Positions 19,381 to 28,229 of a stretch of DNA of 64,000 nt are shown piece by piece. The DNA is from Lacinutrix sp. 5H-3-7-4. Lineage in GTDB: Bacteria > Bacteroidota > Bacteroidia > Flavobacteriales > Flavobacteriaceae. The translations under genes and the position numbers were made by a program. The stretch spans positions 682,001-746,000 of the forward strand of contig NC_015638.1 in the NCBI RefSeq assembly GCF_000211855.2, given 5' to 3'. Position 1 is the stretch's first letter; every line of letters begins with the position of its first letter. Below the pieces are notes generated by a model. The model was given only the letters and a program-made list of their open reading frames with translations, was not told the origin of the DNA and searched no databases.

Positions 19381-20826
19381 ATGAAAAATACATTATATAT
19401 ATTCAGTCTTATTATACTTGCTTTTACAACAAGCTGTACAAAAGATTTCGAAGACATAAATACCAATCCCAACACTCCAAATACTGTACAACCTGGTTTA
19501 TTATTACGTCAAGTAATATATAATTTTGGAGACGAAATGAGTTATGAAGGCTTTGTAGCTGGAGATTTATTATCACAACATAGAACGGCTTTAGATTTTA
19601 ATTTATTTGATCGTCATGCCTTAAAATCACCTCAATTAGGTGGGAATCCTTGGCCAATTTTTTATACCAACTTAAGAGATAATGAAATTATTTTAAACCA
19701 ATCAAGAAGCATTTCTACATTTCAAGTTTACGAAGGTCCTGCATTAATTTTAAAAGCATACATGGCTGCAGGATTAACAGATTTGTTTGGAGATGTGCCA
19801 TATTTTGAAGCGTTTAACGGTATTAATGGTACAGTAACACCGGTTTACGATAGCCAAGAGTCTATTTACACAGAAGACAATGGTATTTTACAAAACTTAG
19901 ATAATGGTATTGCTGCAATACAAAACTATTCTCAAAATATTCCTTTAGAAGGCGACATATTATTTAATGGCGATTTAAATGCGTGGGTGAAATTTGCAAA
20001 TGCATTAAAGATTAAAGCTTTGCTTAGAATTTCAGATAAAATAGACGTAGCTACAGAAATGCAAACCATAGTAAGTGAAGGAAACTACATAACTACTAAT
20101 GCTGAAAATGCTGTTTTTAACTTCACAAATTCAGATCCTAACAGCTTCCGTTTAGCACAATTACGAATTGGAGATTTTAATAATTTTGTGTTATCTGAAA
20201 CTATGGAAAATATTCTTTTAGATTATAGTGATTCAAGAATAAGTACTTTTTTTAGACCATTTGCAAATTCAAATTCAGAAGAATTTAATGGGCTAATTAA
20301 TGGTATTGATGCCTCTTCAACCTCTATTGCTTTAGCCGATTATTCTTTAGCAGGAACAGCATTTAGAGAAGATACTTCGGTTTTAGATGCTAATTTTATA
20401 ACCGCCTGGGAAGTACAATTTGCACTTGCCGAAGCTGCCCAAAAAGGATTAATAACAGCCAACGCAGAAGAATTATATAATAACGGAGTCGCTCTTGCTT
20501 TTGAGTATTGGCAAACCCAAATGCCTATAGATTATTTAACAGGAAATGCTGCATTTAATGCTCCAGGAACAACGCCGTTACAACAAATTATTACTCAAAA
20601 ATGGATTGCCAATTTAATAAATGGTTACGAAGGTTGGATAGAATATCGCCGTACAGGATTTCCAGAACTTAACCCAATTTCGGCAAGTTTAAACAACAAT
20701 TTAATTCCGGTAAGAATGCCTTATCCTGCAGAGGAAGAAGCTTTAAATGCAGAAAACTACCAAGCAGCAGCAAGCGCAACAAACGACAACAGTATTAACT
20801 TCCCAGTTTGGTGGGACGAAAATTAA
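19381..20826 (+). CDS. SusD/RagB-family lipoprotein (SusD-like_2 type)
   Basis: SusD proteins are surface lipoproteins that bind the substrate and close the lid of the SusC barrel. The 481-residue protein has a lipoprotein signal ending TTSC (Cys19) and the early signature DFEDINTNPNTPN. Helical TPR-like repeats follow, and the end region EGWIEYRRTGFPELNP is typical of the SusD-like_2 group. It lies 40 bases after susC and four bases before the symporter, so the three are surely co-transcribed. No carbohydrate-active enzyme is encoded next to it, which argues against an ordinary polysaccharide utilisation locus. Confidence 0.92.
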   Translation: MKNTLYIFSLIILAFTTSCTKDFEDINTNPNTPNTVQPGLLLRQVIYNFGDEMSYEGFVAGDLLSQHRTALDFNLFDRHALKSPQLGGNPWPIFYTNLRDNEIILNQSRSISTFQVYEGPALILKAYMAAGLTDLFGDVPYFEAFNGINGTVTPVYDSQESIYTEDNGILQNLDNGIAAIQNYSQNIPLEGDILFNGDLNAWVKFANALKIKALLRISDKIDVATEMQTIVSEGNYITTNAENAVFNFTNSDPNSFRLAQLRIGDFNNFVLSETMENILLDYSDSRISTFFRPFANSNSEEFNGLINGIDASSTSIALADYSLAGTAFREDTSVLDANFITAWEVQFALAEAAQKGLITANAEELYNNGVALAFEYWQTQMPIDYLTGNAAFNAPGTTPLQQIITQKWIANLINGYEGWIEYRRTGFPELNPISASLNNNLIPVRMPYPAEEEALNAENYQAAASATNDNSINFPVWWDEN

Positions 20827-20829
20827 AAT

Positions 20830-22164
20830 ATGAGCACAGAAATATGGCAATGGGTTTTAGTAGTAGGATCAAGTTTAATCTTGTTCCTACTTTCGCCATT
20901 GGCAAAAACCAGTGACTCTTTTTTTAAAGCAAACCATAATAAAAAATCACCAAATGTATTAGTACTTACTGGAAGTTTAATTATCTCATGGATTTTTGCC
21001 AAAAGTATTACTAATGCTGCTAATTTAGGTTTAGACTTTGGTTTAGTTGGTGGTATTGCTTACGCTGGTTATTACTTAAGTTTTGCAGTTGCTGGTGTTT
21101 TAATTTATAAACTAAGAACTAAAGGTGGTTTTAATAGTATTCATGAATTTTTAACCAGTAAATATGGGCGTCGTGCAGTTGCATTATTTTCAATATTAAT
21201 AATCATTCGTTTGTTTAATGAAGTTTGGAGTAATACTATGGTTATTGGCTCATACTTTGGTGTGCAAGGTTCTACTCCTTACTTTACTGCTATTATTGTA
21301 TTTACATTATTAACATTAGCCTATGCTATTAAAGGTGGTTTAAGCAGCTCTATTTTTACAGATGTTATACAAATGGTGTTGTTTTCAATTTTGTTAATAA
21401 TTATTTTATATAGTATTTTTTCTAAAGACAATTTTTCGGCAAGCCAAGTAGTTTCATCTGGAACTTGGAGTTTTGAGTTAGGCTTAAACCTCTTTTTTGC
21501 AGCCATTTTACAATCGTTTAGCTATCCTTTTCATGATCCTGTTTTAACAGATCGTGCATTTATAAGTACACCTAAAGTGACTTTAAAAAGTTTTCTTTGG
21601 GCAAGCGTTTTAGGTGGTTTGTGTATTATATTATTTAGCATTATTGGTATTTATGCGCAAACACAAGGTTTTAAAGGTCAAGCCGCTGTAGAGGTTGGCA
21701 AAGCTTTTGGTGTTGTTATTTTATTAGTTATTAATTTTATAATGATAACTTCTGCTGCATCAACATTAGACTCTACATTTTCATCATTTTCAAAATTACT
21801 AGCGATAGATTTAGGCTTCGGAAAAAACATTTCTTTTGGTAGGTTAGCCATGGTAGTAATTGCTATTTTAGGTACTATTCCAATATTTTTTAATGCCGAA
21901 ATCCTTTCAGCAACTACAATTTCAGGAACAATGGTTATTGGTTTAACTCCAATATTCCTGTTTTGGAATGTAAACGCTCCAAGGTTAAGCTTCTATTTAA
22001 GTGTGGTTTGCGGTCTTGTTTTTGGTTTTTTATTAGTATTTAATGCCTTTCCAGAGTCTTTAATTTTTACAACAGGTAAATATGCACAATTATTATGGGT
22101 AAATATTTGGGGTATTTTAAGTTGTATCGTATTATACTTTTTGCCAAAAGCTTTTTTAAAATAA
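20830..22164 (+). CDS. Sodium:solute symporter family (SSS) transporter
   Basis: A 444-residue inner-membrane protein with about 13 hydrophobic segments. It carries the family signature around KGGLSSSIFTDVIQM (SSS motif GGxxA/SxxxTDxxQ) and SAASTLDSTFSSFSK in the sodium-binding region. SSS members import sugars, nucleosides, amino acids or vitamins with sodium; this one is shorter than the common 480-550 residues, mainly in loops. It is four bases downstream of susD, so the most likely role is to move what SusCD brings into the periplasm across the inner membrane. The substrate is unknown; given the neighbours, a nucleoside-like or organoarsenical solute is possible but not shown. Confidence 0.88.
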   Translation: MSTEIWQWVLVVGSSLILFLLSPLAKTSDSFFKANHNKKSPNVLVLTGSLIISWIFAKSITNAANLGLDFGLVGGIAYAGYYLSFAVAGVLIYKLRTKGGFNSIHEFLTSKYGRRAVALFSILIIIRLFNEVWSNTMVIGSYFGVQGSTPYFTAIIVFTLLTLAYAIKGGLSSSIFTDVIQMVLFSILLIIILYSIFSKDNFSASQVVSSGTWSFELGLNLFFAAILQSFSYPFHDPVLTDRAFISTPKVTLKSFLWASVLGGLCIILFSIIGIYAQTQGFKGQAAVEVGKAFGVVILLVINFIMITSAASTLDSTFSSFSKLLAIDLGFGKNISFGRLAMVVIAILGTIPIFFNAEILSATTISGTMVIGLTPIFLFWNVNAPRLSFYLSVVCGLVFGFLLVFNAFPESLIFTTGKYAQLLWVNIWGILSCIVLYFLPKAFLK

Positions 22165-22194
22165 TAAACTTTCTGTTTTATAGCAGAATTATAT

Positions 22195-23022
22195 ATGAAT
22201 AAAAAAATAAACAACATAGGAACATTAAAAGGTAAAGTATTACTTTTTGGTGGCGTTTACAGTAATCTTCAAGCACTTGAAGCATTAAAAGCAATTGCCG
22301 AAAAAGAAGAAATTCCGGCAGAAAATTGTATTTGCACAGGAGATATAGTTGGCTATTGCGCACAACCTGAAGAAACCGTACAGTTATTTAAACTTTGGAA
22401 AGCTAATAGTATTTTAGGTAATGTAGAAATACAATTAATTGAAAATGCCGAAGATTGTGGTTGCGATTTTACTGAAGGTTCGCGATGCGATGGTTTTTCA
22501 AAATTATGGTATCCTTACGCACAAAGTTTACTTTCTAAAAGTTCTATAAACCATCTTGAAACGTTCCCAGATCATATTGTTTTTGAATATGCTGGCAAAA
22601 AAATCACCGTTGTACATGGTGATTACTTTAATGTTTCAGAATTTATTTTCAAATCTACATCTTGGCAAAAAAAAGAAGAGACCTTTAATGCCACCCAAAG
22701 CGATGTAATAGTTGCTGGACACTGTGGTTTGCCTTTTTATCATGAAGAAAACAATAAATTATGGCTAAATCCAGGTGTTATTGGTATGCCTGCTAACGAT
22801 GGTTCACCTCAAGTTTGGTATGCTATTTTAGACGATGCTAGTGGCGAATTGCAATTTAAACATTATAATCTCGACTATAATTATAAGCTTACTAATAAGC
22901 TTATGCAAAACGGTTTATTACCAGAAGAATATGCCCGAACTATTGTAACAGGAATTTGGGATAATACCGAAATTTTACCAGCAGTAGAAAGTGGTTTGCA
23001 AGGTTTTGGCATCACGCTTTAA
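22195..23022 (+). CDS. Metallophosphoesterase-fold protein with altered metal ligands
   Basis: This 275-residue cytoplasmic protein has the fold and order of YfcE-like phosphoesterases: SNLQALEAL, CTGDIVGYCAQPEETV, VVHGDYFN, VAGHCGLPF and LNPGVIGMP. However, the first metal motif (usually DxHGN) reads GGVYSN at residues 19-24, so both the Asp and the His are lost. The usual GNHD is GNVE at 75-78. It also carries many cysteines (45, 47, 55, 88, 90, 98), including DCGCDFTEGSRC. It may be inactive as a phosphoesterase, or use a different metal site; a Cys-based arsenic or metal site is a speculation prompted by the neighbours. It is 30 bases after the symporter gene and 19 bases before the rhodanese. 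Confidence 0.8.
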   Translation: MNKKINNIGTLKGKVLLFGGVYSNLQALEALKAIAEKEEIPAENCICTGDIVGYCAQPEETVQLFKLWKANSILGNVEIQLIENAEDCGCDFTEGSRCDGFSKLWYPYAQSLLSKSSINHLETFPDHIVFEYAGKKITVVHGDYFNVSEFIFKSTSWQKKEETFNATQSDVIVAGHCGLPFYHEENNKLWLNPGVIGMPANDGSPQVWYAILDDASGELQFKHYNLDYNYKLTNKLMQNGLLPEEYARTIVTGIWDNTEILPAVESGLQGFGITL

Positions 23023-23041
23023 TTAATTAAATTACAGTACC

Positions 23042-23572
23042 ATGAAACACGTTATACTTATACTAATTGCTTTATTTTCTGTAGAATTATCTGCTCAAAA
23101 AACTATAGACGATTTGCTAAAACAGTACAACGATAATGGTGTACCATATATAAGTGTAGAAGAATTAGCAATGCCTAAAACCAAAGCTATTATTTTTGAT
23201 ACACGCGAACCAAAAGAATATGAAGTCAGCCATTTAAAAAATGCTGTTTGCGTTGGTTACGATAATTTTGATTTGGCTTCAATTGAAAAAAAATATCCTA
23301 ATAAATCTGAAAAAATAGTAGTCTATTGTTCGCTTGGTATTCGCTCTGAAACTATAGGCGAAAAACTAAAAAAAGCAGGATATACAAATGTTTATAATTT
23401 ATACGGTGGTATTTTTGAATGGAAAAATAAAGATTTTACTGTTATAGATTCTCAAAATAACGAAACAGAAAGCATACATACTTTTAACAAAACGTGGAGT
23501 AAATGGCTTAAAAAAGGTAAAAAAGTGTTTAAAAAAGATGAAAAACAACCTAAAAACTCTAAAAAGCAATAA
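23042..23572 (+). CDS. Exported rhodanese-like protein
   Basis: A 176-residue protein with a signal peptide (about 1-19), then one rhodanese domain at about 25-135. The active loop is VVYCSLGIRSETIG, with the catalytic Cys at residue 96. Rhodaneses carry sulfur as a persulfide; some relatives such as Acr2 reduce arsenate, but that requires a different active loop. The C-terminal 35 residues are very basic (many Lys), which could bind membrane or polyanions. It sits between the phosphoesterase-like gene and the second DUF2064 gene, two bases from the latter. A periplasmic sulfur-transfer step on the cluster product, such as making a thio-arsenical, is a possible but untested role. Confidence 0.85.
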   Translation: MKHVILILIALFSVELSAQKTIDDLLKQYNDNGVPYISVEELAMPKTKAIIFDTREPKEYEVSHLKNAVCVGYDNFDLASIEKKYPNKSEKIVVYCSLGIRSETIGEKLKKAGYTNVYNLYGGIFEWKNKDFTVIDSQNNETESIHTFNKTWSKWLKKGKKVFKKDEKQPKNSKKQ

Positions 23573-23574
23573 AA

Positions 23575-24186
23575 ATGCGTAAGAATCTTATAATAACCTT
23601 TACACGTAATCCAGAGTTAGGAAAATGTAAAACACGTTTAGCAAAAACTATTGGAGACGAAGCAGCATTACGAGTTTACAAATACCTTTTACAGCATACA
23701 GAACAGGTTATTAAACAAGTTGATGCAGATAAAGCGGTCTATTATTCTGTAAAAATTAGAGAGAACGATTTATGGGATGCTTCAGTATTTCAAAAATACC
23801 AGCAAGTTGGAGACGATTTAGGTATTAGAATGCAAAACGCATTTAAAAATGGATTTAATAACAACTACCAAAAAATTGTTATTGTTGGTAGCGATTTATT
23901 TCATTTACAACCGCAACATATTGAAGACGCTTTTAAAGCCTTAGATAGTAATGATGTTGTAATTGGTCCAGCAGAAGATGGCGGTTATTATCTATTAGGC
24001 ATGAAAACACTACACACTTCGGTTTTTAAAAATAAAAATTGGGGAACAGAAACTGTTTTTAGCGATACAATTTCTAACTTAACAAACCAAAAAATTCATT
24101 TATTAGAAACATTAAATGATATAGATTTATACGAAGATTTAGAACATATTAAACCACTACAAAATATTATAAAAAACAATGATTAA
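23575..24186 (+). CDS. DUF2064 (TIGR04282-type) transferase, canonical copy
   Basis: A 203-residue protein of the CofC-like transferase group found with ArsS. It has the complete N-terminal NPELGKCKTRLAK at about 13-25, GSDLFHL at about 104-110, GPAEDGGYYLLGM at about 137-149, and the late WGTETVF and NDIDLYEDL. The family resembles nucleotidyltransferases that activate sugars or sugar-like groups. It overlaps the start of the phosphorylase gene by eight bases, so the two are translationally coupled. In an arsenosugar route it could activate or transfer the sugar made after adenine removal; this is inferred from context. Confidence 0.87.
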   Translation: MRKNLIITFTRNPELGKCKTRLAKTIGDEAALRVYKYLLQHTEQVIKQVDADKAVYYSVKIRENDLWDASVFQKYQQVGDDLGIRMQNAFKNGFNNNYQKIVIVGSDLFHLQPQHIEDAFKALDSNDVVIGPAEDGGYYLLGMKTLHTSVFKNKNWGTETVFSDTISNLTNQKIHLLETLNDIDLYEDLEHIKPLQNIIKNND

Positions 24187-24991
24187 ATACATAAAAAAAA
24201 CAGTAGAATACTTAAAAGAAAAAGGTTTTAATAATCCTGAAGTTGGTATTATTCTAGGCACTGGTTTAAGTAAAATTACAGATGAGCTTGAGATTATTGA
24301 AGAGGTAAGTTACAACCACATTCCGCATTTTCCAACTGCTACTGTAGAGTTTCATAAAGGAAAACTTATTTATGGTAAACTAGAAGGTAAAACTGTAATT
24401 GTTATGCAAGGTCGGTTTCATATTTACGAAGGTTACACCTTACAAGATGTAACATATCCTGTGCGTGTAATGGAAAAACTTGGTATAAAAACGCTATTAG
24501 TTTCAAACGCATCTGGTGCAATAAATTTAGACTTCAAAAAAGGTGAATTAATGTTAATTGACGACCATATTAATTTACAAGGTAGTTCGCCATTAGCATT
24601 TAAAGGTGTTCAAAAACTTGGAGAACGTTTTACAGATATGAGTGCGCCTTACGATGCAGAAATAAATTCAAAATTTGAAACCATTGCAAAAGCCAATAAT
24701 ATTAAACTTCATAAAGGTGTTTATGCTAGTGTTGTTGGACCTCAACTTGAAACCAGAGCAGAATATAGAATGCTAAAAATTATTGGTGCAGATGCTGTGG
24801 GCATGAGTACGGTTCCCGAAATTATTGTTGCCAACCATTTAAACTTAAAAGTTGCTGCCGTTTCTGTATTAACAGACGAGTGCGACCCTAAAAACTTAAA
24901 GCCAGTAGATATTGAAGAGATTATTGCTATGGCAACAAAGGCAGAACCTAACATGATTACATTATTTAAAGAATTAATTAAAAGCCTGTAA
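24179..24991 (+). CDS. Purine nucleoside phosphorylase (trimeric type)
   Basis: A 270-residue enzyme of the PNP/MTAP family that splits purine nucleosides with phosphate into base and ribose 1-phosphate. Visible motifs are GIILGTGLS, the substrate loop GRFHIYEGY, VSNASGAIN and the signature GPQLETRAEYRML with GADAVGMSTVPE. The length is normal for the trimeric class. Its start overlaps the DUF2064 gene by eight bases. In this cluster it could release adenine from the arsenic-containing deoxyadenosyl product of ArsS to give the 1-phosphate sugar used by the transferases. A role in ordinary purine salvage cannot be excluded. Confidence 0.92.
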   Translation: MIKYIKKTVEYLKEKGFNNPEVGIILGTGLSKITDELEIIEEVSYNHIPHFPTATVEFHKGKLIYGKLEGKTVIVMQGRFHIYEGYTLQDVTYPVRVMEKLGIKTLLVSNASGAINLDFKKGELMLIDDHINLQGSSPLAFKGVQKLGERFTDMSAPYDAEINSKFETIAKANNIKLHKGVYASVVGPQLETRAEYRMLKIIGADAVGMSTVPEIIVANHLNLKVAAVSVLTDECDPKNLKPVDIEEIIAMATKAEPNMITLFKELIKSL

Positions 24992-25053
24992 GTAGATAGA
25001 CATAAATGCGTCGAAACTAACACAGCTTAATTTGCTATGACCTTTAGTGATAT

Positions 25054-25941
25054 ATGAAAAGATATATAGACATAATAAAAAATGCGTATTCTGGTTATTG
25101 GAATTATCTTAAAAACGAGATTATAACCATTAATCATTGGGATAACTTTTTTTATGGCCTAATTGTAATTTCAATTCTAGTTTGGATATTAGAAATTGCA
25201 TTTCCATGGCGTAAAGACCAATCTATTTTTAGAAAAGATTTTTGGTTAGATACGTTTTATATGTTCTTCAACTTTTTTCTTTTAAATTTAATAGTACTTA
25301 TCGCATTAACAGATACTGCTGCAAACTTTTTTGATGATATTCTAGGCTTAGTTGGTTTGTCTATTTCTAATTTTCAATTGTTTGATGTAGACGAGTTACC
25401 ATTATGGTTAGGCTTACTTATCTTTTTTATTGTTAGCGATTTCACACAATGGAATACGCATAGACTATTGCATCGTGTTCCGTTTTTATGGAACTTTCAT
25501 AAAGTACACCATAGCGTAAAAGAAATGGGCTTTGCTGCACACTTACGCTACCACTGGATGGAGCCAATAGTTTATAAATCTTTACTCTACATACCAATTG
25601 CAATAATTGGTGGTTTTGACGCTAAACACGTGGCTATTGTTCACTTTTTTAGCATAACCATTGGACACTTAAACCATGCTAATCTAGGTTGGGATTATGG
25701 TGTTTTAAAATACGTATTTAATAACCCAAAAATGCACATTTGGCATCACGCAAGAGAATTGCCTAAAAAAGGAAGTTACGGTGTGAATTTTGGCTTAACT
25801 TTAAGTCTATGGGATTATTTATTTAACACAAATTACGTACCTTATAATGGTAAGGATATTGAGTTAGGATTTCATGGAGATGAAGACTTCCCAAAGGATT
25901 TTGTTAGTCAGGAACTGTATCCTATAAAATTTAAAAAATAA
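25054..25941 (+). CDS. Sterol desaturase / fatty acid hydroxylase family membrane protein
   Basis: A 295-residue integral membrane di-iron enzyme. Four or five hydrophobic helices surround the His clusters: HRLLHR near 145, HKVHH near 157, HLNH near 208 and HIWHH near 233. The family hydroxylates or desaturates lipids or sterols, or cleaves alkylglycerol ethers. It is 62 bases after the phosphorylase and nine bases before the DUF547 gene. Modification of the lipid part of a glyco- or arsenolipid would fit the cluster; this is inference, as the family is broad. Confidence 0.88.
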   Translation: MKRYIDIIKNAYSGYWNYLKNEIITINHWDNFFYGLIVISILVWILEIAFPWRKDQSIFRKDFWLDTFYMFFNFFLLNLIVLIALTDTAANFFDDILGLVGLSISNFQLFDVDELPLWLGLLIFFIVSDFTQWNTHRLLHRVPFLWNFHKVHHSVKEMGFAAHLRYHWMEPIVYKSLLYIPIAIIGGFDAKHVAIVHFFSITIGHLNHANLGWDYGVLKYVFNNPKMHIWHHARELPKKGSYGVNFGLTLSLWDYLFNTNYVPYNGKDIELGFHGDEDFPKDFVSQELYPIKFKK

Positions 25942-25949
25942 ATCTATTT

Positions 25950-26729
25950 ATGAAAAAATTACTTTTTTTAGCTTGTGTTGCTTTAACCTTAAACAGTTGT
26001 TTTTCGGCTAAAGGTTTACCGGTAAAAACAGTGGATACTGTAAGTGAAAATTCACAAACAGAAAGCACAACAACTACACAAACAGTAGATCATGCTCAGT
26101 TTGATGCTTTGCTAAAAAAATACGTCGCTAAAAATGGCGATGTAGATTACAAAGGTTTTAAAAATGATAGCGATAAATTAAACAGTTATATTAATTACCT
26201 GGAACAACAAACACCGTCTAAAGCTTGGAGTGTAGAAACACAACTAGCTTATTTTATTAATGTTTACAATGCCAATACCATAAAACTTATAATAGAAAAC
26301 TATCCTACAGAAAGCATTAAGGATATTGACAAACCATGGTTAAAAAACAGATTTAAAATAGGTGATAATGAATTTTCTTTAGCGGGATTAGAAAATGGAA
26401 TTTTACGTAAAATGAATGAACCTAGAATACATTTTGCTATTAATTGCGCATCAACCTCATGCCCAAAATTATTAGATGAAGCTTATACTGAAGCTAATGT
26501 TATGGCATTAATGGAGCGTGCCACAAAAGAATTTATAAACAACAATTCTAAAAACCAAATAGCTTCAGATAGCATTAAAATCTCTGAAATATTTAAATGG
26601 TATAAAAGTGATTTTACTGAAAACGGTTCTGTTATAGACTATATCAATAAATACAGTGATACCAAAATAAACGCCAATACCAAAGTAGAGCATTTAGATT
26701 ATGATTGGAGTTTAAATGAACAAAACTAA
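25950..26729 (+). CDS. DUF547 lipoprotein (first copy)
   Basis: A 259-residue protein with a lipoprotein signal ending LNSC (Cys17), a Ser/Thr-rich linker to about residue 45, then a DUF547 domain. Conserved features are FINVYNANTIKLIIENYP, HFAINCASTSCPKL and the late FKWYKSDF. DUF547 has a papain-like or transglutaminase-like appearance with conserved Cys, but no activity is established to my knowledge. A second DUF547 protein is at 31585-32301. It lies between the hydroxylase and the GT2 gene, and DUF547 genes are known neighbours of the ArsS group. Confidence 0.88.
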   Translation: MKKLLFLACVALTLNSCFSAKGLPVKTVDTVSENSQTESTTTTQTVDHAQFDALLKKYVAKNGDVDYKGFKNDSDKLNSYINYLEQQTPSKAWSVETQLAYFINVYNANTIKLIIENYPTESIKDIDKPWLKNRFKIGDNEFSLAGLENGILRKMNEPRIHFAINCASTSCPKLLDEAYTEANVMALMERATKEFINNNSKNQIASDSIKISEIFKWYKSDFTENGSVIDYINKYSDTKINANTKVEHLDYDWSLNEQN

Positions 26730-26756
26730 ACAGCTAATTATTTCGTAAATGATTCT

Positions 26757-27446
26757 ATGATTAGCATAGTAATTCCTATTTTAAACGAAGCAGACAATAT
26801 TGAAAATTTACTTTTTCATTTAATTGATAATGCTTCATTACAAAACATTCAAGAAATAATTGTTGTCGATGGTGGCAGTACAGATGGTTCTCAAGAAATT
26901 ATAAAAAATCTTGATTTAAAGGTAAAACTTATAAATTCTGAAAAAGGAAGAGCCAAACAAATGAATACTGGAGCAAAATTAGCTTCTGGTGAGATTTTAT
27001 ATTTTTTGCATGCCGATTCTTTTCCGCCAACACATTACGATAAATATATTATAGAAGAAGTAAAACAGAATAACCAAGCTGGTTGTTTTCGTTTAACTTT
27101 TAATAACAACCATTGGTGGTTGCGCTTAGCCAGTTGGCTTACACAATTTAAGTGGCGCGCTTGCCGTGGTGGTGACCAAAGCCAATTTATTACCAAAGCC
27201 TTATTTGAAGATATTGGTGGTTTTGATGAAAGCTATATTATTTATGAAGATAATATCTTAATTAATGAACTTTATAAACGCAACGAATTTGTTGTGATTA
27301 ATAAAAAAATTGAGACATCAGATAGGTTATACAAACGTCACGGCATTTGGAAATTACAATACCACTTTTGGACAATTTATGTAAAAAAATGGTTTGGTGC
27401 TAGTGCCGAAGATTTATGTGCGTATTATAAAAAACACATTGCTTAA
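26757..27446 (+). CDS. GT2 glycosyltransferase (TIGR04283 type, arsenosugar cluster)
   Basis: A 229-residue GT-A glycosyltransferase. It has IVIPILNEADNIENLL at the start, VVDGGSTDGS near 37-46, the metal-binding LHADS near 84-88, and the acceptor region GGFDESYIIYEDN. This small GT2 form is a known companion of ArsS and is annotated as an arsenosugar biosynthesis glycosyltransferase. It is soluble, with one weakly amphipathic stretch (HWWLRLASWL) that may touch the membrane. It ends the plus-strand cluster and faces the phosphatase gene tail-to-tail with 17 bases between. A TTTCGTAA half-site is at 26741-26748, just before the start. Confidence 0.88.
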   Translation: MISIVIPILNEADNIENLLFHLIDNASLQNIQEIIVVDGGSTDGSQEIIKNLDLKVKLINSEKGRAKQMNTGAKLASGEILYFLHADSFPPTHYDKYIIEEVKQNNQAGCFRLTFNNNHWWLRLASWLTQFKWRACRGGDQSQFITKALFEDIGGFDESYIIYEDNILINELYKRNEFVVINKKIETSDRLYKRHGIWKLQYHFWTIYVKKWFGASAEDLCAYYKKHIA

Positions 27447-27463
27447 ATTCTAAGTATAAAAAA

Positions 27464-28222
27464 CTAATGCGAATCGTTAAAAGATTTTGGGTTTCTTCCT
27501 TTTTCATTAGCATACATTTTTTGTACCTCATCACTTTGTATTACAGCTTTTGTATCTAAATTTATAGCAGACACTTTTCCTGTAAAAGCAGCGCCAGTAT
27601 CTACATTCCACACATTTATAGCTTGCATTGGTTCTGTAGAATTAAATCGGGTTGTTGGTGTATGCCCAATATAAATTTCTTTGTAGTGTTTTAATCTGTT
27701 TGGATAAAGTGCTGAGTCTTCTTTTATACCTTTATCCATAACTAAAGCCATTTCCCAAAGTGTTCTATCTGTATAAAAACTTTTTTCAAAAACTTCTTTT
27801 TCTACACCATGCATAGAAGTAAAACCAGCATGCAAAAATAAACGGTTGTTATGGTCTATAAAATAAATTTTCATGTCTTGAAAAAACTCAAGATGCTTCT
27901 GTTTTTCTTCTTCCGAAAAACCATTATAACTCTCCACAGTACCTTTTCCTCCATGCATTAACCAAGCATCATTAGTAGCTCCAGATTTCAACCATTTTTC
28001 ACACCAAACATCATGATTTCCTTTTATAAAAACACAATTATATTTTTCTGAAAAATAAATTAAATATTGAATAACTTGAGCCGATTCGCTCCAACCATCT
28101 ACATAATCACCAAGAAAAATAAAGTGATCGTTCTCTTGTATTTCAATACGCTCTAATACTTGTTCTAAAGCTTTTAAACCGCCATGAATATCTCCAATGG
28201 CAAATGTTCTATGTAATTCCAT
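27464..28222 (-). CDS. PPP-family (calcineurin-like) phosphatase
   Basis: A 252-residue cytoplasmic metallophosphatase with the complete motif set: GDIHGG, GDYVDGW, GNHDVW, HAGF, IGHTPT and WNVDTGA. Unlike the degenerate copy at 22195, all metal ligands are present. The family includes Ser/Thr phosphatases and diadenosine polyphosphate hydrolases; the exact substrate is unknown. It is monocistronic or the first gene of a minus-strand set that does not continue, since the gene upstream (28312) runs into it after an 89-base gap. A 20-bp palindrome lies directly upstream of the ATG. Confidence 0.88.
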   Translation of the reverse strand: MELHRTFAIGDIHGGLKALEQVLERIEIQENDHFIFLGDYVDGWSESAQVIQYLIYFSEKYNCVFIKGNHDVWCEKWLKSGATNDAWLMHGGKGTVESYNGFSEEEKQKHLEFFQDMKIYFIDHNNRLFLHAGFTSMHGVEKEVFEKSFYTDRTLWEMALVMDKGIKEDSALYPNRLKHYKEIYIGHTPTTRFNSTEPMQAINVWNVDTGAAFTGKVSAINLDTKAVIQSDEVQKMYANEKGRNPKSFNDSH

Positions 28223-28229
28223 AATTATA

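Noticed and set aside
16146-20826. Ordinary polysaccharide utilisation locus around SusCD
   Set aside because: No glycoside hydrolase, sulfatase or sensor is adjacent; neighbours are ArsS-type genes.
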